DNA of 64,000 nt from Cognatilysobacter segetis. GTDB taxonomy: Bacteria; Pseudomonadota; Gammaproteobacteria; Xanthomonadales; Xanthomonadaceae. The notes under the pieces are model-generated. The model ran no database searches. It saw only the letters and a list, made by a program, of their open reading frames with translations, and was not told the DNA's origin. A program made the position numbers and the translations under genes. Of the stretch, positions 44,051-54,100 are shown piece after piece. Location: NCBI RefSeq assembly GCF_004359965.1, contig NZ_SMRQ01000009.1:27232-91231 (forward strand). Reading direction: 5' to 3'. Each line of letters begins with the position of its first letter. Within the stretch, counting starts at the first letter, position 1.

Positions 44051-44530
44051 ATGACGGACGAATTCGAAATGACCAGTCACCGCCCGTACCTGTTGCGGGC
44101 GCTGTACGAGTGGATCGCCGACAACGGCCTCACCCCGCATCTGCTCGTGGATGCCACGCGTCCCGGCGTGCAGGTGCCCCGCCACGCGGTCAAAGACGGC
44201 CGCATCGTGCTCAACGTCGCGCAGCGCGCGGTGGCCGGCCTGGAAATGACCAACGACACGATCCGGTTCAGCGCGCGCTTCGGCGGCGTCAGCCATGCCG
44301 TCTCGGTGCCGGTCAGCGCCGTCCTCGCGATCTACGCCCGCGAGAACGGGCAGGGCATGGCCCTGCCGCCGGAAAACGAGGGCAACGAGGCCGAGCCGGG
44401 CATCACCGTCGACGGGAACGAGGAGGCCACGCCCTCGCTCGAGCTCGTGCAGGACGCCGGCGACGATACCCGGCCCGACGACGAGCCCCCGACGCCGCCG
44501 CGTCGCGGCCACCTGCGCATCGTCAAGTAG
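44051..44530 (+). CDS. sspB: ClpXP specificity factor SspB
   Basis: The 159-residue protein has the N-terminal fold HRPYLLRALYEWIADNGLTP and HVxV-type strands (GVQVPRHAVKDGRIVLNVAQ), a long acidic linker and the C-terminal ClpX-docking tail RGHLRIVK. It delivers ssrA-tagged and other substrates to ClpXP. Its position beside sspA is conserved. It converges with the DUF3301 gene, 35 bp away. Confidence 0.94.
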   Translation: MTDEFEMTSHRPYLLRALYEWIADNGLTPHLLVDATRPGVQVPRHAVKDGRIVLNVAQRAVAGLEMTNDTIRFSARFGGVSHAVSVPVSAVLAIYARENGQGMALPPENEGNEAEPGITVDGNEEATPSLELVQDAGDDTRPDDEPPTPPRRGHLRIVK

Positions 44531-44565
44531 TCGGGCGGACCCGCAAGGCGACCGCTCGCGACGCG

Positions 44566-44910
44566 TTACGGGCGCGGCGACGATCGCGCGGGAAAGGCGA
44601 GCGGTTCCGGGGCGGGCGGACCGACGAAGCTGACCAGTCGATCGCCCCGCAGGACCAGGCGACCGGAATGACGGTCGCGGCCGTCGACCGAGTAGTCGAA
44701 CCGGAACGTGCGTTCCCAGCCCAGTCGACCCTGCCGCAGCCGGCAGGGTCGCAGGGCGATCGCATGCACGGCTTCGTCGAGCCACTGGACGTTGGCGGCG
44801 CGGCAGGCGTCGCGCCCCAGTTCGCGTGCGCGCTCGGTGGCGGCGCGGCTCGCGTTCCAGAACGCGACCGCCGCGGCGGCGACCAGCATCAATACGATCA
44901 ACGACGGCAT
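44566..44910 (-). CDS. DUF3301-family protein
   Basis: The 114-residue protein has an N-terminal membrane helix (MPSLIVLMLVAAAAVAFW) and a small domain with AANVQWLDEAVHAIALRP, WERTFRFDYSVDGRDRHSG and LRGDRLVSFVGPP, matching DUF3301 proteins of gammaproteobacteria. Function is unknown. The domain would be cytoplasmic or periplasmic depending on anchor orientation; the N-terminus lacks positive residues. It is divergent from the FHA gene. Confidence 0.82.
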   Translation of the reverse strand: MPSLIVLMLVAAAAVAFWNASRAATERARELGRDACRAANVQWLDEAVHAIALRPCRLRQGRLGWERTFRFDYSVDGRDRHSGRLVLRGDRLVSFVGPPAPEPLAFPARSSPRP

Positions 44911-44975
44911 TTTGTTACTGTGGCGGCTTGAAACGCCCGCGACAAGGGGCGGCCACGGGTCGAGAGGGGCGATCG

Positions 44976-45740
44976 ATGAAACTGGTGTTTCCGGGCGGCG
45001 AACACCCCCAGGTCATCCTGCAGCCGGGCGTCAACAGCGTCGGTTCCGCGCCCGACGCCAATATCGTGCTCGACCGGCCCGGCGTGCAGCCGCGTCACTG
45101 CCAGCTGCACGTCACGGCCAATGGCGTGATGCTCGATGTCCCTGCGGAAGCGTCGGTGGCGGTCAACGGCTCGCCCGTGCGCGGGTTGATCGCCCTGCGC
45201 GACGGCGACCGCGTCAGCTTCGACCGCTTCGAGGCTCGCCTGACCGGCATGGAGAACGTTGCCGTGGGTCGTGCCGCGGGTGCGCCCGTCTCCGCCAACG
45301 ACGACCTGTTCGCCACCACGGTGCGCGCGGCGCTGCCGCGCTTCCTGCTGCGCGGCGTGACCGGTCACCTGTTCGGCCGCAGTTTCCCGCTCACCGCGGT
45401 GAATACCGTGGGCCGCGCGCCGGAGTCGACGCTCAGGCTGGACGAGAACGGCATCTCGCGCGTGCATGCGCGGCTCGTGCCGAGCGACAGCAGCGTGCAG
45501 ATCGAGGATCTCGGCTCCACCAACGGCACGTTCCTCAACGGCAAGCGGATCCTGCACGGGGAAGCGCATGCCGGCGACGAGATCGGCTTCGACACGCTGC
45601 GCTTCCGCCTGATGTCGACCGCGCCCTCGGACGAAACCGAGCCGCAGCCCGAATCGCCGACGCGCATGGATCCTCGCCTGCTCTGGGGCCTGGCGATCGG
45701 CATGGCGTTGCTGGCCGGCGCGATCGTGCTCGCGCTCTGA
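44976..45740 (+). CDS. Double-FHA domain membrane protein
   Basis: ATG 44976 (MKLVFPGGEHPQVIL) gives 254 residues. Two FHA domains can be seen: a divergent one at about 10-95 (NSVGSAPDANIVL, RHCQLHV, LRDGDRVSF) and a canonical one at about 130-220 (TVGRAPESTLRL, SRVHARL, LGSTNGTFLNG). A C-terminal helix (LLWGLAIGMALLAGAIVLAL) anchors it with the FHA domains cytoplasmic. FHA domains bind phosphothreonine peptides, but no Ser/Thr kinase is adjacent. It is divergent from DUF3301 and convergent with nadC. Confidence 0.85.
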   Translation: MKLVFPGGEHPQVILQPGVNSVGSAPDANIVLDRPGVQPRHCQLHVTANGVMLDVPAEASVAVNGSPVRGLIALRDGDRVSFDRFEARLTGMENVAVGRAAGAPVSANDDLFATTVRAALPRFLLRGVTGHLFGRSFPLTAVNTVGRAPESTLRLDENGISRVHARLVPSDSSVQIEDLGSTNGTFLNGKRILHGEAHAGDEIGFDTLRFRLMSTAPSDETEPQPESPTRMDPRLLWGLAIGMALLAGAIVLAL

Positions 45741-45749
45741 GACGAGGCG

Positions 45750-46601
45750 TCAGGCGGGCTTTCGCCCCAGCTTGAGCGACAGATCGATCGCGCGGACGTG
45801 CTTGGTGAGCGCGCCGATCGAGATGCAGTCGACCCCGTCCTCGGCGATCGCCCGCAATCCCTCGAGATCCACGCCGCCGGAGACTTCCAGCGGAATGCGC
45901 CCGCCTGCGATCGCGACGGCCTCGCGTCGCGTCGCCGCGTCGAAATCATCGATGAGGATGCGGTCGCAGCCGGTGTCCAGCGCCTCGCGCAACTGGTCCA
46001 GCGTTTCGACCTCGACGATGACCGGCAGCGCGTCGAAGCGCTCGCGCGCCGCCTGCACCGCGCGTGCGATCGAGCCGGCCGCGCGGATGTGGTTTTCCTT
46101 GAGCATCACCGCGTCGTAGAGGCCCATACGGTGGTTCGTGCCACCGCCGACCCGCACCGCGTATTTCTGCGCGACGCGGAGGCCGGGAATCGTCTTACGG
46201 GTATCGAGGATCTTCGCGCCGGTGCCGGCCACGGCATCGACGTGCGCGGCCGTGGCCGTCGCGGTGGCCGACAGCGTCTGCATGAAGTTGAGCGAGGCGC
46301 GCTCGGCGCTCACGAGCGCGCGCGCGCGGCCGCCGAGCGTCGCCAGCAGCGTGCCGGCGCGCACGCGGTCGCCCTCCGCGACGTGCCAGGCGATCGCCAC
46401 GTCGGGGTCGAGCATCCGGTGGCAGGCGTCGAACCACGGCCGCCCGCAGACCACCGCCGGTTCCTTGCAGAGCAGGTACGCGGTGTCCGGGACATCGGGC
46501 AGCAGGGCGGCGGTGGCGTCGCCCGCGCCGACGTCCTCGTCGAGCGCACGGCGGACGTCCGCCTCGACGACGGCCGGTGCCGGCACGTCGAACGCGTTCA
46601 T
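45750..46601 (-). CDS. nadC: Nicotinate-nucleotide pyrophosphorylase (quinolinate PRTase)
   Basis: ATG 46601 (MNAFDVPAP) gives 283 residues. Motifs: RALVSAERASLNFMQTLSA, KILDTRKTIPGLR, GGGTNHRMGLYDAVMLKENH and LEVSGGVDLEGL. It forms nicotinate mononucleotide from quinolinate in NAD synthesis. The longer frame to 47717 runs antisense to purE/purK and is not real. It overlaps the Trm112-like gene by 4 nt. Confidence 0.95.
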   Translation of the reverse strand: MNAFDVPAPAVVEADVRRALDEDVGAGDATAALLPDVPDTAYLLCKEPAVVCGRPWFDACHRMLDPDVAIAWHVAEGDRVRAGTLLATLGGRARALVSAERASLNFMQTLSATATATAAHVDAVAGTGAKILDTRKTIPGLRVAQKYAVRVGGGTNHRMGLYDAVMLKENHIRAAGSIARAVQAARERFDALPVIVEVETLDQLREALDTGCDRILIDDFDAATRREAVAIAGGRIPLEVSGGVDLEGLRAIAEDGVDCISIGALTKHVRAIDLSLKLGRKPA

Positions 46602-46864
46602 GCCGCGGTGATGCCGACCGCGGACAGGTCGAGCGACTCCTCGGCCAGCAGCACGGGGATGCCATCGTCCACGCGGTACGCGATCCGACCGTCGGCGGTG
46701 ACCAGCGCCGCGTCGACGGGCGACGACTGCGGGCTGCCGTCGCCGCGCTTCACGCCACCCGTGGCGATGGCCGCGTTGAGGTCGTGCAGCATCCGCATGT
46801 CGATCGGACGGAGCGGCTGGCGGGTGGTCGGGCAGGCCAGCAGGTCGAGCAGCTTGCGGTCCAT
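46598..46864 (-). CDS. Trm112-family protein
   Basis: ATG 46864 gives 88 residues (MDRKLLDLLACPTTRQPL). The family motif LLACPTTRQPL and RIAYRVDDGIPVLLAEES are visible. Related YcaR/Trm112 proteins activate methyltransferases in eukaryotes; the bacterial role is less clear. Only one Cys remains in the classical zinc region, so zinc may not be bound. It has a 4-nt overlap with nadC and a 55-bp gap to the divergent purE. Confidence 0.85.
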   Translation of the reverse strand: MDRKLLDLLACPTTRQPLRPIDMRMLHDLNAAIATGGVKRGDGSPQSSPVDAALVTADGRIAYRVDDGIPVLLAEESLDLSAVGITAA

Positions 46865-46919
46865 GGCGGGCATTCGCGGGCGGGCCGTTTAGAATACGTC
46901 TTTGACCCGGAAGTGACGC

Positions 46920-47432
46920 ATGGCCGCTGTCGAACCGACCGCTCAAGCGCCCGTGGTGGGCATCGTGATGGGCAGCCGCTCCGACTGGGAGACGATGCAG
47001 CATGCGGCGACCCGGCTCGAGGCGCTGGGCGTGCCGCACGAGGTACGCGTGGTCTCCGCGCACCGTACGCCGGACGTGCTGTTCGATTACGCCGCCACCG
47101 CCCGCGATCGCGGCCTGCGCGCAATCATCGCGGGCGCCGGCGGCGCGGCCCACCTGCCCGGCATGATCGCGTCGAAGACGCCGGTGCCGGTGCTGGGCGT
47201 TCCCGTGCAGAGCCGTGCGCTCAACGGCCTCGACTCGCTGCTGTCGATCGTGCAGATGCCTGCCGGCGTGCCGGTGGCGACGTTCGCGATCGGCCAGGCG
47301 GGCGCCGCGAACGCCGCGCTCTTCGCCGCCGCGATGCTCGCCGATTCGATGCCGGACGTCGCCGCGCGGCTCGATGCGTTCCGCGCGCAGCAGACGGCCG
47401 ACGTCCTGCAGAACGACGACCCGCGCCGATGA
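46920..47432 (+). CDS. purE: N5-carboxyaminoimidazole ribonucleotide mutase
   Basis: The 170-residue protein has [25 protein letters not shown] and [20 protein letters not shown], the class I PurE signature. It rearranges N5-CAIR to CAIR in purine synthesis. It overlaps purK by 4 nt, so the two enzymes of the step pair are co-translated. The promoter must lie in the short gap to the Trm112-like gene. Confidence 0.96.
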   Translation: MAAVEPTAQAPVVGIVMGSRSDWETMQHAATRLEALGVPHEVRVVSAHRTPDVLFDYAATARDRGLRAIIAGAGGAAHLPGMIASKTPVPVLGVPVQSRALNGLDSLLSIVQMPAGVPVATFAIGQAGAANAALFAAAMLADSMPDVAARLDAFRAQQTADVLQNDDPRR

Positions 47433-48574
47433 CCACCGTCGGCATCCTCGGTGGCGGCCAGCTCGCGCGCATGCTCGCGCTGTCGGGCGCGCCGCTGGGC
47501 CTGCGCTTCCTGGTGATGGACAACGTCGCGGACGCGTGCGCGGGCCAGTTCGCACCGATGGTGGTCGGCGATTACCGCGACCAGGCCGCGCTCGCCGAAT
47601 TCGCCTCGCGCGTCGACGTCGCCACCTTCGATTTCGAGAACGTCCCGGCCGAATCCGCGCAATGGCTGGCCGCGCGCGTCGACGTTTTCCCCAACCCGCG
47701 CGCGCTGGCGATCGCACAGGACCGCCTGGCCGAGAAGACGCACTTCCGCGACCTCGGGATCCCGGTTCCGCCGGTCGCCACGGTGGACACGCTCGACGGG
47801 CTGCGCGCCGCGGTGGATGCGATCGGCACGCCGTGCATCCTCAAGACGCGCCGGCTGGGCTACGACGGCAAGGGCCAGTTCCGGATCCGCGAAGCGGCCG
47901 ACGTCGATGCCGCCTGGGCCGCGCTGGGTGCGCAGGCGCCCAAGGTGGGGCTGATCCTCGAAGGATTCGTCGCGTTCGAGCGCGAGTTGTCGGTGGTCGC
48001 CGTGCGCGGTCGCGACGGCGAGTTCCGCGCGTGGCCGCTGACCGAGAACTGGCACGTCGACGGCGTGCTGTCGGCGAGTCTCGCGCCGGCGCGCGTGGAA
48101 CCCGAGCTCGAGGCGCGCGCGGTGGCGCACGCGCGGCGCCTGGCGGACGCGCTGGACTACGTGGGCGTGTTCGCCCTGGAGCTGTTCTGCCGCGATGGCG
48201 ATCTGCTGGCCAACGAGCTGGCGCCGCGCGTGCACAACTCCGGGCACTGGACGATCGAAGGCAGCGAGACGTCGCAGTTCCAGAACCATCTGCGTGCGGT
48301 GATCGGGCTCCCGCTGGGCGACACGCGCATGGTCGGCCGCGCCTGCATGCTCAACTGGATCGGCGAAATGCCGGACGCGCGCGCGGTGCTCAAGGAGGCC
48401 GGCGGACACTGGCACGACTACGGCAAGGAACCGCGTGCGGGCCGCAAGGTCGGCCACGCGACGCTGCGCGCGGACGACGATCGCACGCTGGCGGAGGCGC
48501 TGCTGCGCGTCGGCGCAGCGCTGGGACGAGAGGCGCAGGTCGCGCCGGTGGTGGAGCGGCTGTCGGAGGCCTGA
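47429..48574 (+). CDS. purK: N5-carboxyaminoimidazole ribonucleotide synthase
   Basis: ATG 47429 gives 381 residues. The ATP-grasp protein starts [19 protein letters not shown] and contains [29 protein letters not shown] and [16 protein letters not shown]. It converts AIR, bicarbonate and ATP to N5-CAIR, the substrate of PurE. A hairpin follows 33 bp after the stop. Confidence 0.96.
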   Translation: MTTVGILGGGQLARMLALSGAPLGLRFLVMDNVADACAGQFAPMVVGDYRDQAALAEFASRVDVATFDFENVPAESAQWLAARVDVFPNPRALAIAQDRLAEKTHFRDLGIPVPPVATVDTLDGLRAAVDAIGTPCILKTRRLGYDGKGQFRIREAADVDAAWAALGAQAPKVGLILEGFVAFERELSVVAVRGRDGEFRAWPLTENWHVDGVLSASLAPARVEPELEARAVAHARRLADALDYVGVFALELFCRDGDLLANELAPRVHNSGHWTIEGSETSQFQNHLRAVIGLPLGDTRMVGRACMLNWIGEMPDARAVLKEAGGHWHDYGKEPRAGRKVGHATLRADDDRTLAEALLRVGAALGREAQVAPVVERLSEA

Positions 48575-48606
48575 GGCCGTCGGCGTCGCGGGTGCCCGAA
48601 ACGCGA

Positions 48607-48628
48607 ACGGCCGGGTCGCCCCGGCCGT
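48607..48628. terminator. Hairpin between convergent purK and sodB
   Basis: ACGGCCGGG (48607-48615), loop TCGC, CCCGGCCGT (48620-48628). T-runs are poor on both sides, so it may slow rather than fully terminate; it sits between convergent genes as expected. Confidence 0.6.
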
Positions 48629-48652
48629 CCGTTCGATCCGTCGCGCGACGGA

Positions 48653-49231
48653 TCACTTCATGTTCGACGCCACGAAGTCCCAGTTGACGAGGTTCCAGAA
48701 GGCCTCGACGAACTTCGGACGCGCATTGCGGTAGTCGATGTAGTACGCGTGCTCCCAGACGTCGCAGGTGAGCAGCGGCGTGTCGTCGCCGGTGATCGGC
48801 GTGTTCGCGTTCGACGTGCTGACGAGCGCCAGCGAGCCGTCGGGACGCTGCACCAGCCAGCCCCAACCCGAACCGAACGTGCCGACGCAGGTCTTGGCGA
48901 ACTCGTCCTTGAACGTGGCGAAGTCGCCGAACGCGAGGTTGATGGCATCCAGCAGCTTGCCGGTCGGCTCGCCGCCGCCGTTGGGCTTCATGCAGTTCCA
49001 GAAGAACGTGTGGTTCCAGACCTGGGCCACGTTGTTGAACAGCGGGCCCTGCGCGCGGCGGATGATGTCGACCAGCGGCATGTCCGCGAACTCGGTGCCC
49101 TCGATCATCTTGTTGGCGTTGTCGACGTACGCCTTGTGGTGCTTGCCGTAGTGGTAGTCGAGCGTTTCGGCCGACATGTGCGGCTCGAGCGCGGCGCGGT
49201 CGTAGGGCAGGGGAGGCAGTTCGATGGCCAT
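48653..49231 (-). CDS. sodB: Superoxide dismutase (Fe type)
   Basis: ATG 49231 (MAIELPPLPYDRAALEPH) gives 192 residues. Metal ligands are in YHYGKHHKAYVD, NHTFFWNCM and DVWEHAYYIDY. AQVWNHTFFW and the overall pattern fit the iron type, although cambialistic metal use cannot be excluded. It removes superoxide in the cytoplasm. The longer upstream frame is antisense to the grxD/SDR genes. It is divergent from grxD, another redox gene. Confidence 0.94.
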   Translation of the reverse strand: MAIELPPLPYDRAALEPHMSAETLDYHYGKHHKAYVDNANKMIEGTEFADMPLVDIIRRAQGPLFNNVAQVWNHTFFWNCMKPNGGGEPTGKLLDAINLAFGDFATFKDEFAKTCVGTFGSGWGWLVQRPDGSLALVSTSNANTPITGDDTPLLTCDVWEHAYYIDYRNARPKFVEAFWNLVNWDFVASNMK

Positions 49232-49334
49232 GCGGCAACTCCTTGCGGGGACGGGAGGCGTACAATTTTCCATTCTATCCCCACGCCGACGCCGCGGCCC
49301 GCCGCGGCCGCCGCATGCATACAAGGAGCCGGCC

Positions 49335-49655
49335 ATGAACGTCATGGAGCGCATCCAGGCGGAAATCGACCGCCACCCCGTCGTCCTTTTCATGAAGGGC
49401 ACGCCGCAGTTCCCGATGTGCGGCTTCTCCAGCCGCTCGGTGCAGGCGCTGCGTGCGGCCGGTGCCACCGACCTGCACACCGTCAACGTGCTGGAGGATC
49501 CGGAAGTGCGCGCGAACCTGCCGCGGCTCTCCAACTGGCCGACGTTCCCCCAGCTCTTCATCAACGGTGAGCTGATCGGCGGCTGCGACATCACGCTCGA
49601 GCTGCTCGACTCCGGCGAGCTGGCGCGGATCATCAGCGAGACGCAGGCCTCGTGA
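49335..49655 (+). CDS. grxD: Monothiol glutaredoxin, Grx4/GrxD family
   Basis: ATG 49335 with AAGGAG upstream gives 106 residues. The active-site motif CGFS has C29, followed by SNWPTFPQLFINGELIGGCD. Such proteins bind a shared [2Fe-2S] cluster and pass it on in iron-sulfur assembly. It overlaps the SDR gene by 4 nt and faces away from sodB. Confidence 0.95.
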   Translation: MNVMERIQAEIDRHPVVLFMKGTPQFPMCGFSSRSVQALRAAGATDLHTVNVLEDPEVRANLPRLSNWPTFPQLFINGELIGGCDITLELLDSGELARIISETQAS

Positions 49656-50404
49656 CGGCCGGAATCGATCGCGTGCTCGACGGTCGCGTGGTGCTCGTCA
49701 CCGGCGCGCACGGCGGCTTCGGCAGCGCCGTGGCCGAAGCCTGTGCGCGGGCGGGCGCGACCGTCGTCCTGCTCGGCCACCGGGTGCCGCGCCTCAACCG
49801 GCTCTACGACCGCATCGCGGCCGCCGGCGGGCAGGCCGCGCTGTATCCGCTCGATCTGGAAGGCGCCTCGCCCGACGACTACGCGCAGCTCGCCGAGCGC
49901 CTCGAGGCCGAGCTCGGCCGGCTGGACGGCGTCGTGCACTGCGCGGCCGAGTTCCGCGGCCTGACGCCGGTCGTGCACGCCGATCCCGCGGACTTCGCAC
50001 GCTCGCTGCACGTCGGCCTGACCGCGCCGTGGTGGCTGACGCAGGCGCTCCTGCCGCTGCTGGCGAAGGCCCCCGATGCGGCGGTGGTGTTCACCCTGGA
50101 CGCGCCGGAGCGCGTCGGCGCGGCCTACTGGGGCGGCTACGGGGTCTCGCAGTTCGCGCTCCAGGGCGTGGTGCGGATCCTCCACGCCGAGCTCGCCAAC
50201 AGCGCGGTCCGCGTCGCGGGCCTGATGCCCGGCCCGATGCGGACGACGCTGCGCGCACGCGCGTGGGTCGAGGAAACCGACCGGCAGGCGGTCGATCCTT
50301 CCCTGTACGCGCCGGCCGCGGTCACGCTGCTGGCGCCGGCCGGCGCCGCACACCGCGGCGAGGTCTGGGCGCCGTCGCCGGTCCTCCCGGGCGCGGCCGC
50401 ATGA
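49652..50404 (+). CDS. Short-chain dehydrogenase/reductase (YciK-like)
   Basis: The 250-residue SDR has an N-terminal VVLVTGAHGGFGSAVAEA nucleotide-binding motif, HCAAEFRGL and the active-site Tyr in YWGGYGVSQFALQGV (YxxS in place of YxxxK: the usual Lys is missing or shifted to Gln). Loss of the canonical Lys may mean altered or no catalysis, as in some YciK-like members. It overlaps both grxD and the MarC-family gene by 4 nt. Confidence 0.85.
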   Translation: MTAGIDRVLDGRVVLVTGAHGGFGSAVAEACARAGATVVLLGHRVPRLNRLYDRIAAAGGQAALYPLDLEGASPDDYAQLAERLEAELGRLDGVVHCAAEFRGLTPVVHADPADFARSLHVGLTAPWWLTQALLPLLAKAPDAAVVFTLDAPERVGAAYWGGYGVSQFALQGVVRILHAELANSAVRVAGLMPGPMRTTLRARAWVEETDRQAVDPSLYAPAAVTLLAPAGAAHRGEVWAPSPVLPGAAA

Positions 50405-50985
50405 CCATCGCCTCCGCAGCGCTGCTGCTGTTCCTGATCCTAGACCCGCTCGGGAACATCCCGGTGTTCCTGAGCCTGCTGCGCGTGCTGCCGCCGAAGC
50501 GCCAGCGGATCGTGCTGGCGCGCGAGCTGCTGATCGCGCTGGGTGTGCTGGCCGCGTTCCTCTGGGGCGGCAAGTACGCGCTCGAGCTGATGCACCTGCG
50601 GCAGGAGTCGGTGTCGATCGCGGGGGGCATCGTGCTGTTCCTGATCGGCATCCGCATGATCTTCCCGCCGCCGGAAGGGTTGATGGGGGAGATCCCGGAC
50701 GGCGAGCCCTTCATCGTCCCCATGGCGATCCCGCTGATCGCCGGACCGTCCGGCATGGCGGCGGTCATGCTGATGGGCAGCAACGAGCCGGGGCGGCTGG
50801 ACGACTGGAGCATCGCGCTGCTGATCGCCTGGGCGGCGACCGCCGCGATCCTGTTCTCGGCGACCGTGCTCTACCGGTTCCTCGGCACGCGGGTGCTGAC
50901 CGCACTCGAGCGGCTCATGGGCATGCTGCTGGTCGCCATTTCGGTCCAGATGTTCCTGGACGGCCTGTCGACCTACCTGCGCTGA
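50401..50985 (+). CDS. MarC/YhgN-family membrane protein
   Basis: The 194-residue protein has six hydrophobic helices. It opens with ASAALLLFLILDPLGNIPVF, a family signature, and has AIPLIAGPSGMAAVMLMGSN. MarC proteins were once linked to drug resistance, but their function is unknown. It is the last gene of the grxD operon; an apparent 150-bp promoter region of the TonB receptor follows. Confidence 0.88.
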   Translation: MTIASAALLLFLILDPLGNIPVFLSLLRVLPPKRQRIVLARELLIALGVLAAFLWGGKYALELMHLRQESVSIAGGIVLFLIGIRMIFPPPEGLMGEIPDGEPFIVPMAIPLIAGPSGMAAVMLMGSNEPGRLDDWSIALLIAWAATAAILFSATVLYRFLGTRVLTALERLMGMLLVAISVQMFLDGLSTYLR

Positions 50986-51053
50986 AGGTTTCAGCCGCCG
51001 GTCGCGGGGCTGCCACGAAACGTGTCATGGCACTGTCATCGGCCGTGCCTACC

Positions 51054-51073
51054 ATGTTAACCTGATGTTAACC
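51054..51073 (+). promoter_or_regulatory. Tandem ATGTTAACC repeats upstream of TonB receptor
   Basis: ATGTTAACC occurs at 51054-51062 and 51065-51073, 11 bp apart (about one helical turn), each containing palindromic GTTAAC. The pair lies 63 bp before the receptor start, well placed for a regulator site or extended promoter element. Confidence 0.5.
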
Positions 51074-51135
51074 ACGATCAGGGCGGGGAGCCCCGAGCGT
51101 GCCATTCCGTCTGCCGTGACCATCGAGGCCTTTGT

Positions 51136-54100
51136 ATGTCCCATACCAGCCGTCTCCGGCTGTCCAAGCTGACGCTTGGCCTGTTCACCGCTCTGGCTGC
51201 TGCGAATGCGTTCGCGCAGAGCACCTCCGCCGGTCTCGGCGGCACCGTGACCGATGCCGGCGGCCGTCCCGTCGCGGGCGCCGACGTCACGATCACGCAC
51301 GTCGAATCGGGCACGATCAGCCACGCCACGACGGACGCGAACGGCCGCTATAACGCGCGCGGCCTGCGCGTCGGCGGTCCGTACACGATCACGATCAACC
51401 AGGCCGGCGCCGGTACGGGTCGCCAGGAAGGCGTGTACCTCGCCCTCGACCAGGTCGCGGACGTCGACCTGCACCTGGCCAGCGCCGACGTGCAGCTCGG
51501 CTCGGTGGTGGTGAAGGGCAAGGCGACGTCGCAGTACTTCGGTGCCGACATGAAGGGCATCAGCACGAACCTGTCGCGTCGTGACCTCGACCGCATGCCG
51601 GCCCCGGACCGTTCGATCCAGAACGTCGTGCGTGCCGATCCCCGCGTCGTAATCACCGACCGCGACCGCGGCGCGTTCTCGGCCAACGGCCAGAACTTCC
51701 GCTACAACAGCATCACCGTCGACACCATCCAGGCGGGCGACCCGTTCGGCCTGAACGACAACGGCCTGCCGACCAAGGGCACCCCGATCTCGCAGGACGC
51801 CATCGAGAGCTACAACATCTCGACCGCGAACTACGACGTCGCCACCCGTCGCGGCGTCGGCGCGTGGGTCAATGCCGTCACCAAGAGCGGCACGAACGAC
51901 TTCCACGGCTCGGTCTACTACGTCTACCAGAACGCCGACAACATGATCGGCCGCAACCAGTCCGACGCGAAGTGGACGGGTTTCGGCAAGGACACCACCA
52001 AGGGTGCGACCCTCGGCGGCCCGATCCTGAAGGACAAGCTGTTCTTCTTCGCCAGCTACGAGGAAGGTGAGAAGACCAGCCCCGGCGCGCCGTACGGCAC
52101 GTCCGACTCGAACGCCACGCTCAAGGTGCCGGGCGTCACGCAGGCGCAGCTCGACGCGATCATCGCCGCGGCGACGGCCAAGGGCCTGAACCCGGGCAGC
52201 CTGACCGCCTCGAACGTCAACACCGACAGCAAGCGCGGCCTCGTCAAGTTCGACTGGAACATCAACGACCAGCATCGCGCCAGCCTGCGTCTCAGCGAGA
52301 CGAAGGAAATCGAGCCGATCATCACCAACGCGACGACGACCGGCGCCAACCCGCGCCTGCCGCTGTCGAGCAACTGGTACGTCCTCGACAAGAAGAACAC
52401 CAGCTACGCGCTGAGCCTGTACGACGACTGGACCAGCAACTTCTCGACCGAAGCGTCGATCGGCTACAACGAGTTCACGCAGAACCGCGACCCGCTGGTC
52501 GGCGGCGCGCAGCCGGAAGTGACCATCCGCACGTCGGGCGCCGATACCGGCCCGGGCGTGACGCTCGGCACCGAGTTCTCGACGCAGGCCAACCGCCTCG
52601 CGGTCAAGACCTGGAACGGTTACTTCGCCGGCACCTGGTACGCGGGCGACCACGTCATCAAGGGCGGCTTCGACTACCAGCGCGACGACTTCTACAACCT
52701 GTTCCTGCAGAACTACTACGGTTCGTACGAGTTCAACTCGATCGCTGACTTCCAGTCGGGTACGTACCGTCGTTACCGCGTGGCGCTCCCGGCGCCGGGC
52801 TATGACCTCACCAACGTCGCCGCCCAGTTCAAGCTGACGCAGTACGGCCTGTTCCTGCAGGACACGTGGCAGGTCAACGACGATCTGTCGCTGCAGTACG
52901 GCCTGCGTTACGACATGCCGCACGTCACCCCGGACCCGACGCTCAATCCGTGCTTCGCGGCGGCGCCGGGCGCCGTCGGCCCGCAGGGCACGCCGGCCGT
53001 CTGCGGCCTGCGCACGAACCCGTCCAACGCGGCGGCAGCCACCGGCGGTTACGGTTATCCGAACACCGGCACCATCGACGGCAACTCGGTGCTGCAGCCG
53101 CGCGCGTCGTTCAACTACACGATCGATGAATCCACGCAGCTGCGTGGTGGCGCGGGCCTGTTCGTCTCGAACACGCCGGCCGTGTGGGTCGCGAACCCGT
53201 ACTCGAACAACGGCGTCGCCGTGGCGAGCTACGACGTGAACCGCCGTCGCCTGCCGACGGACCCGGCGTTCAGCGCCGATCCGTTCAACCAGAACGTGCC
53301 GGGCGGCACGCTCACGCCTCCGGGCCTGGGCACGTCGCAGATGAACGTCAGCGTCGTCGACCCCGAGTTCCAGATGCCGTCGGTCGCGAAGTACACGATC
53401 GGCATCGACCACACCTTCCCGTGGTTCGGTGGCACGGTCGCGACGGCCGAGCTGCAGCACATCGACGTCGTCAAGGGCATCAAGTACGACAACCTCAACC
53501 TCGGTGCCCCGACCGGCACGCTGCCGGACGGTCGCCTGAGCTACGCACGTACGCCGAACGCGGCCCCGGGCGGCGCCAACACCAACCGTTGGAACGCCAA
53601 CCCGTCGTTCGGCCAGCAGGTCATCCTGCTGACGAATACGGACAAGGGTAAGTCGGACAGCCTGACGCTCTCGCTGCGCAAGCCGTTCTCCAACGACTGG
53701 AGCGCCTCGCTGGCCTACACGTTCACGCGCGCCACGGACGTCAATCCGGGTGCGTCGAGCGTCGCGAACTCGAGCTTCCAGAACCGTTCTTGGATCAACC
53801 CGAACGACGACTACGAGGGCACCTCGAACTACGAGATCCCGAACCGCGTCCTCGCGCAGGTGACCTGGCAGCACCGGTTCTTCGGCAGCTACGCGACGAG
53901 CGTCTCGGCCCTGTACGACGGCCACAACGGCGCGCCGTACAGCTGGATCTTCGGCAACGACGTGAACGGCGATTCGTACTTCCGCGACCTGGCCTACATC
54001 CCGGCCGGCCCGCAGGACGTGCAGTTCGTGAACGGCACCTCGCAGGCCGCGATCCAGTCGTTCTTCGACTACATCGCCTCGAACCCGGAGCTGGCGCGCT

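Noticed and set aside
45750..47717. 655-residue frame with NadC at its C-terminus
   Set aside because: The N-terminal extension is antisense to purE/purK and has no family similarity; ATG 46601 starts NadC exactly.
48653..50353. 566-residue frame ending in SodB
   Set aside because: The extension runs antisense to grxD and the SDR gene; ATG 49231 starts at the usual SodB N-terminus.
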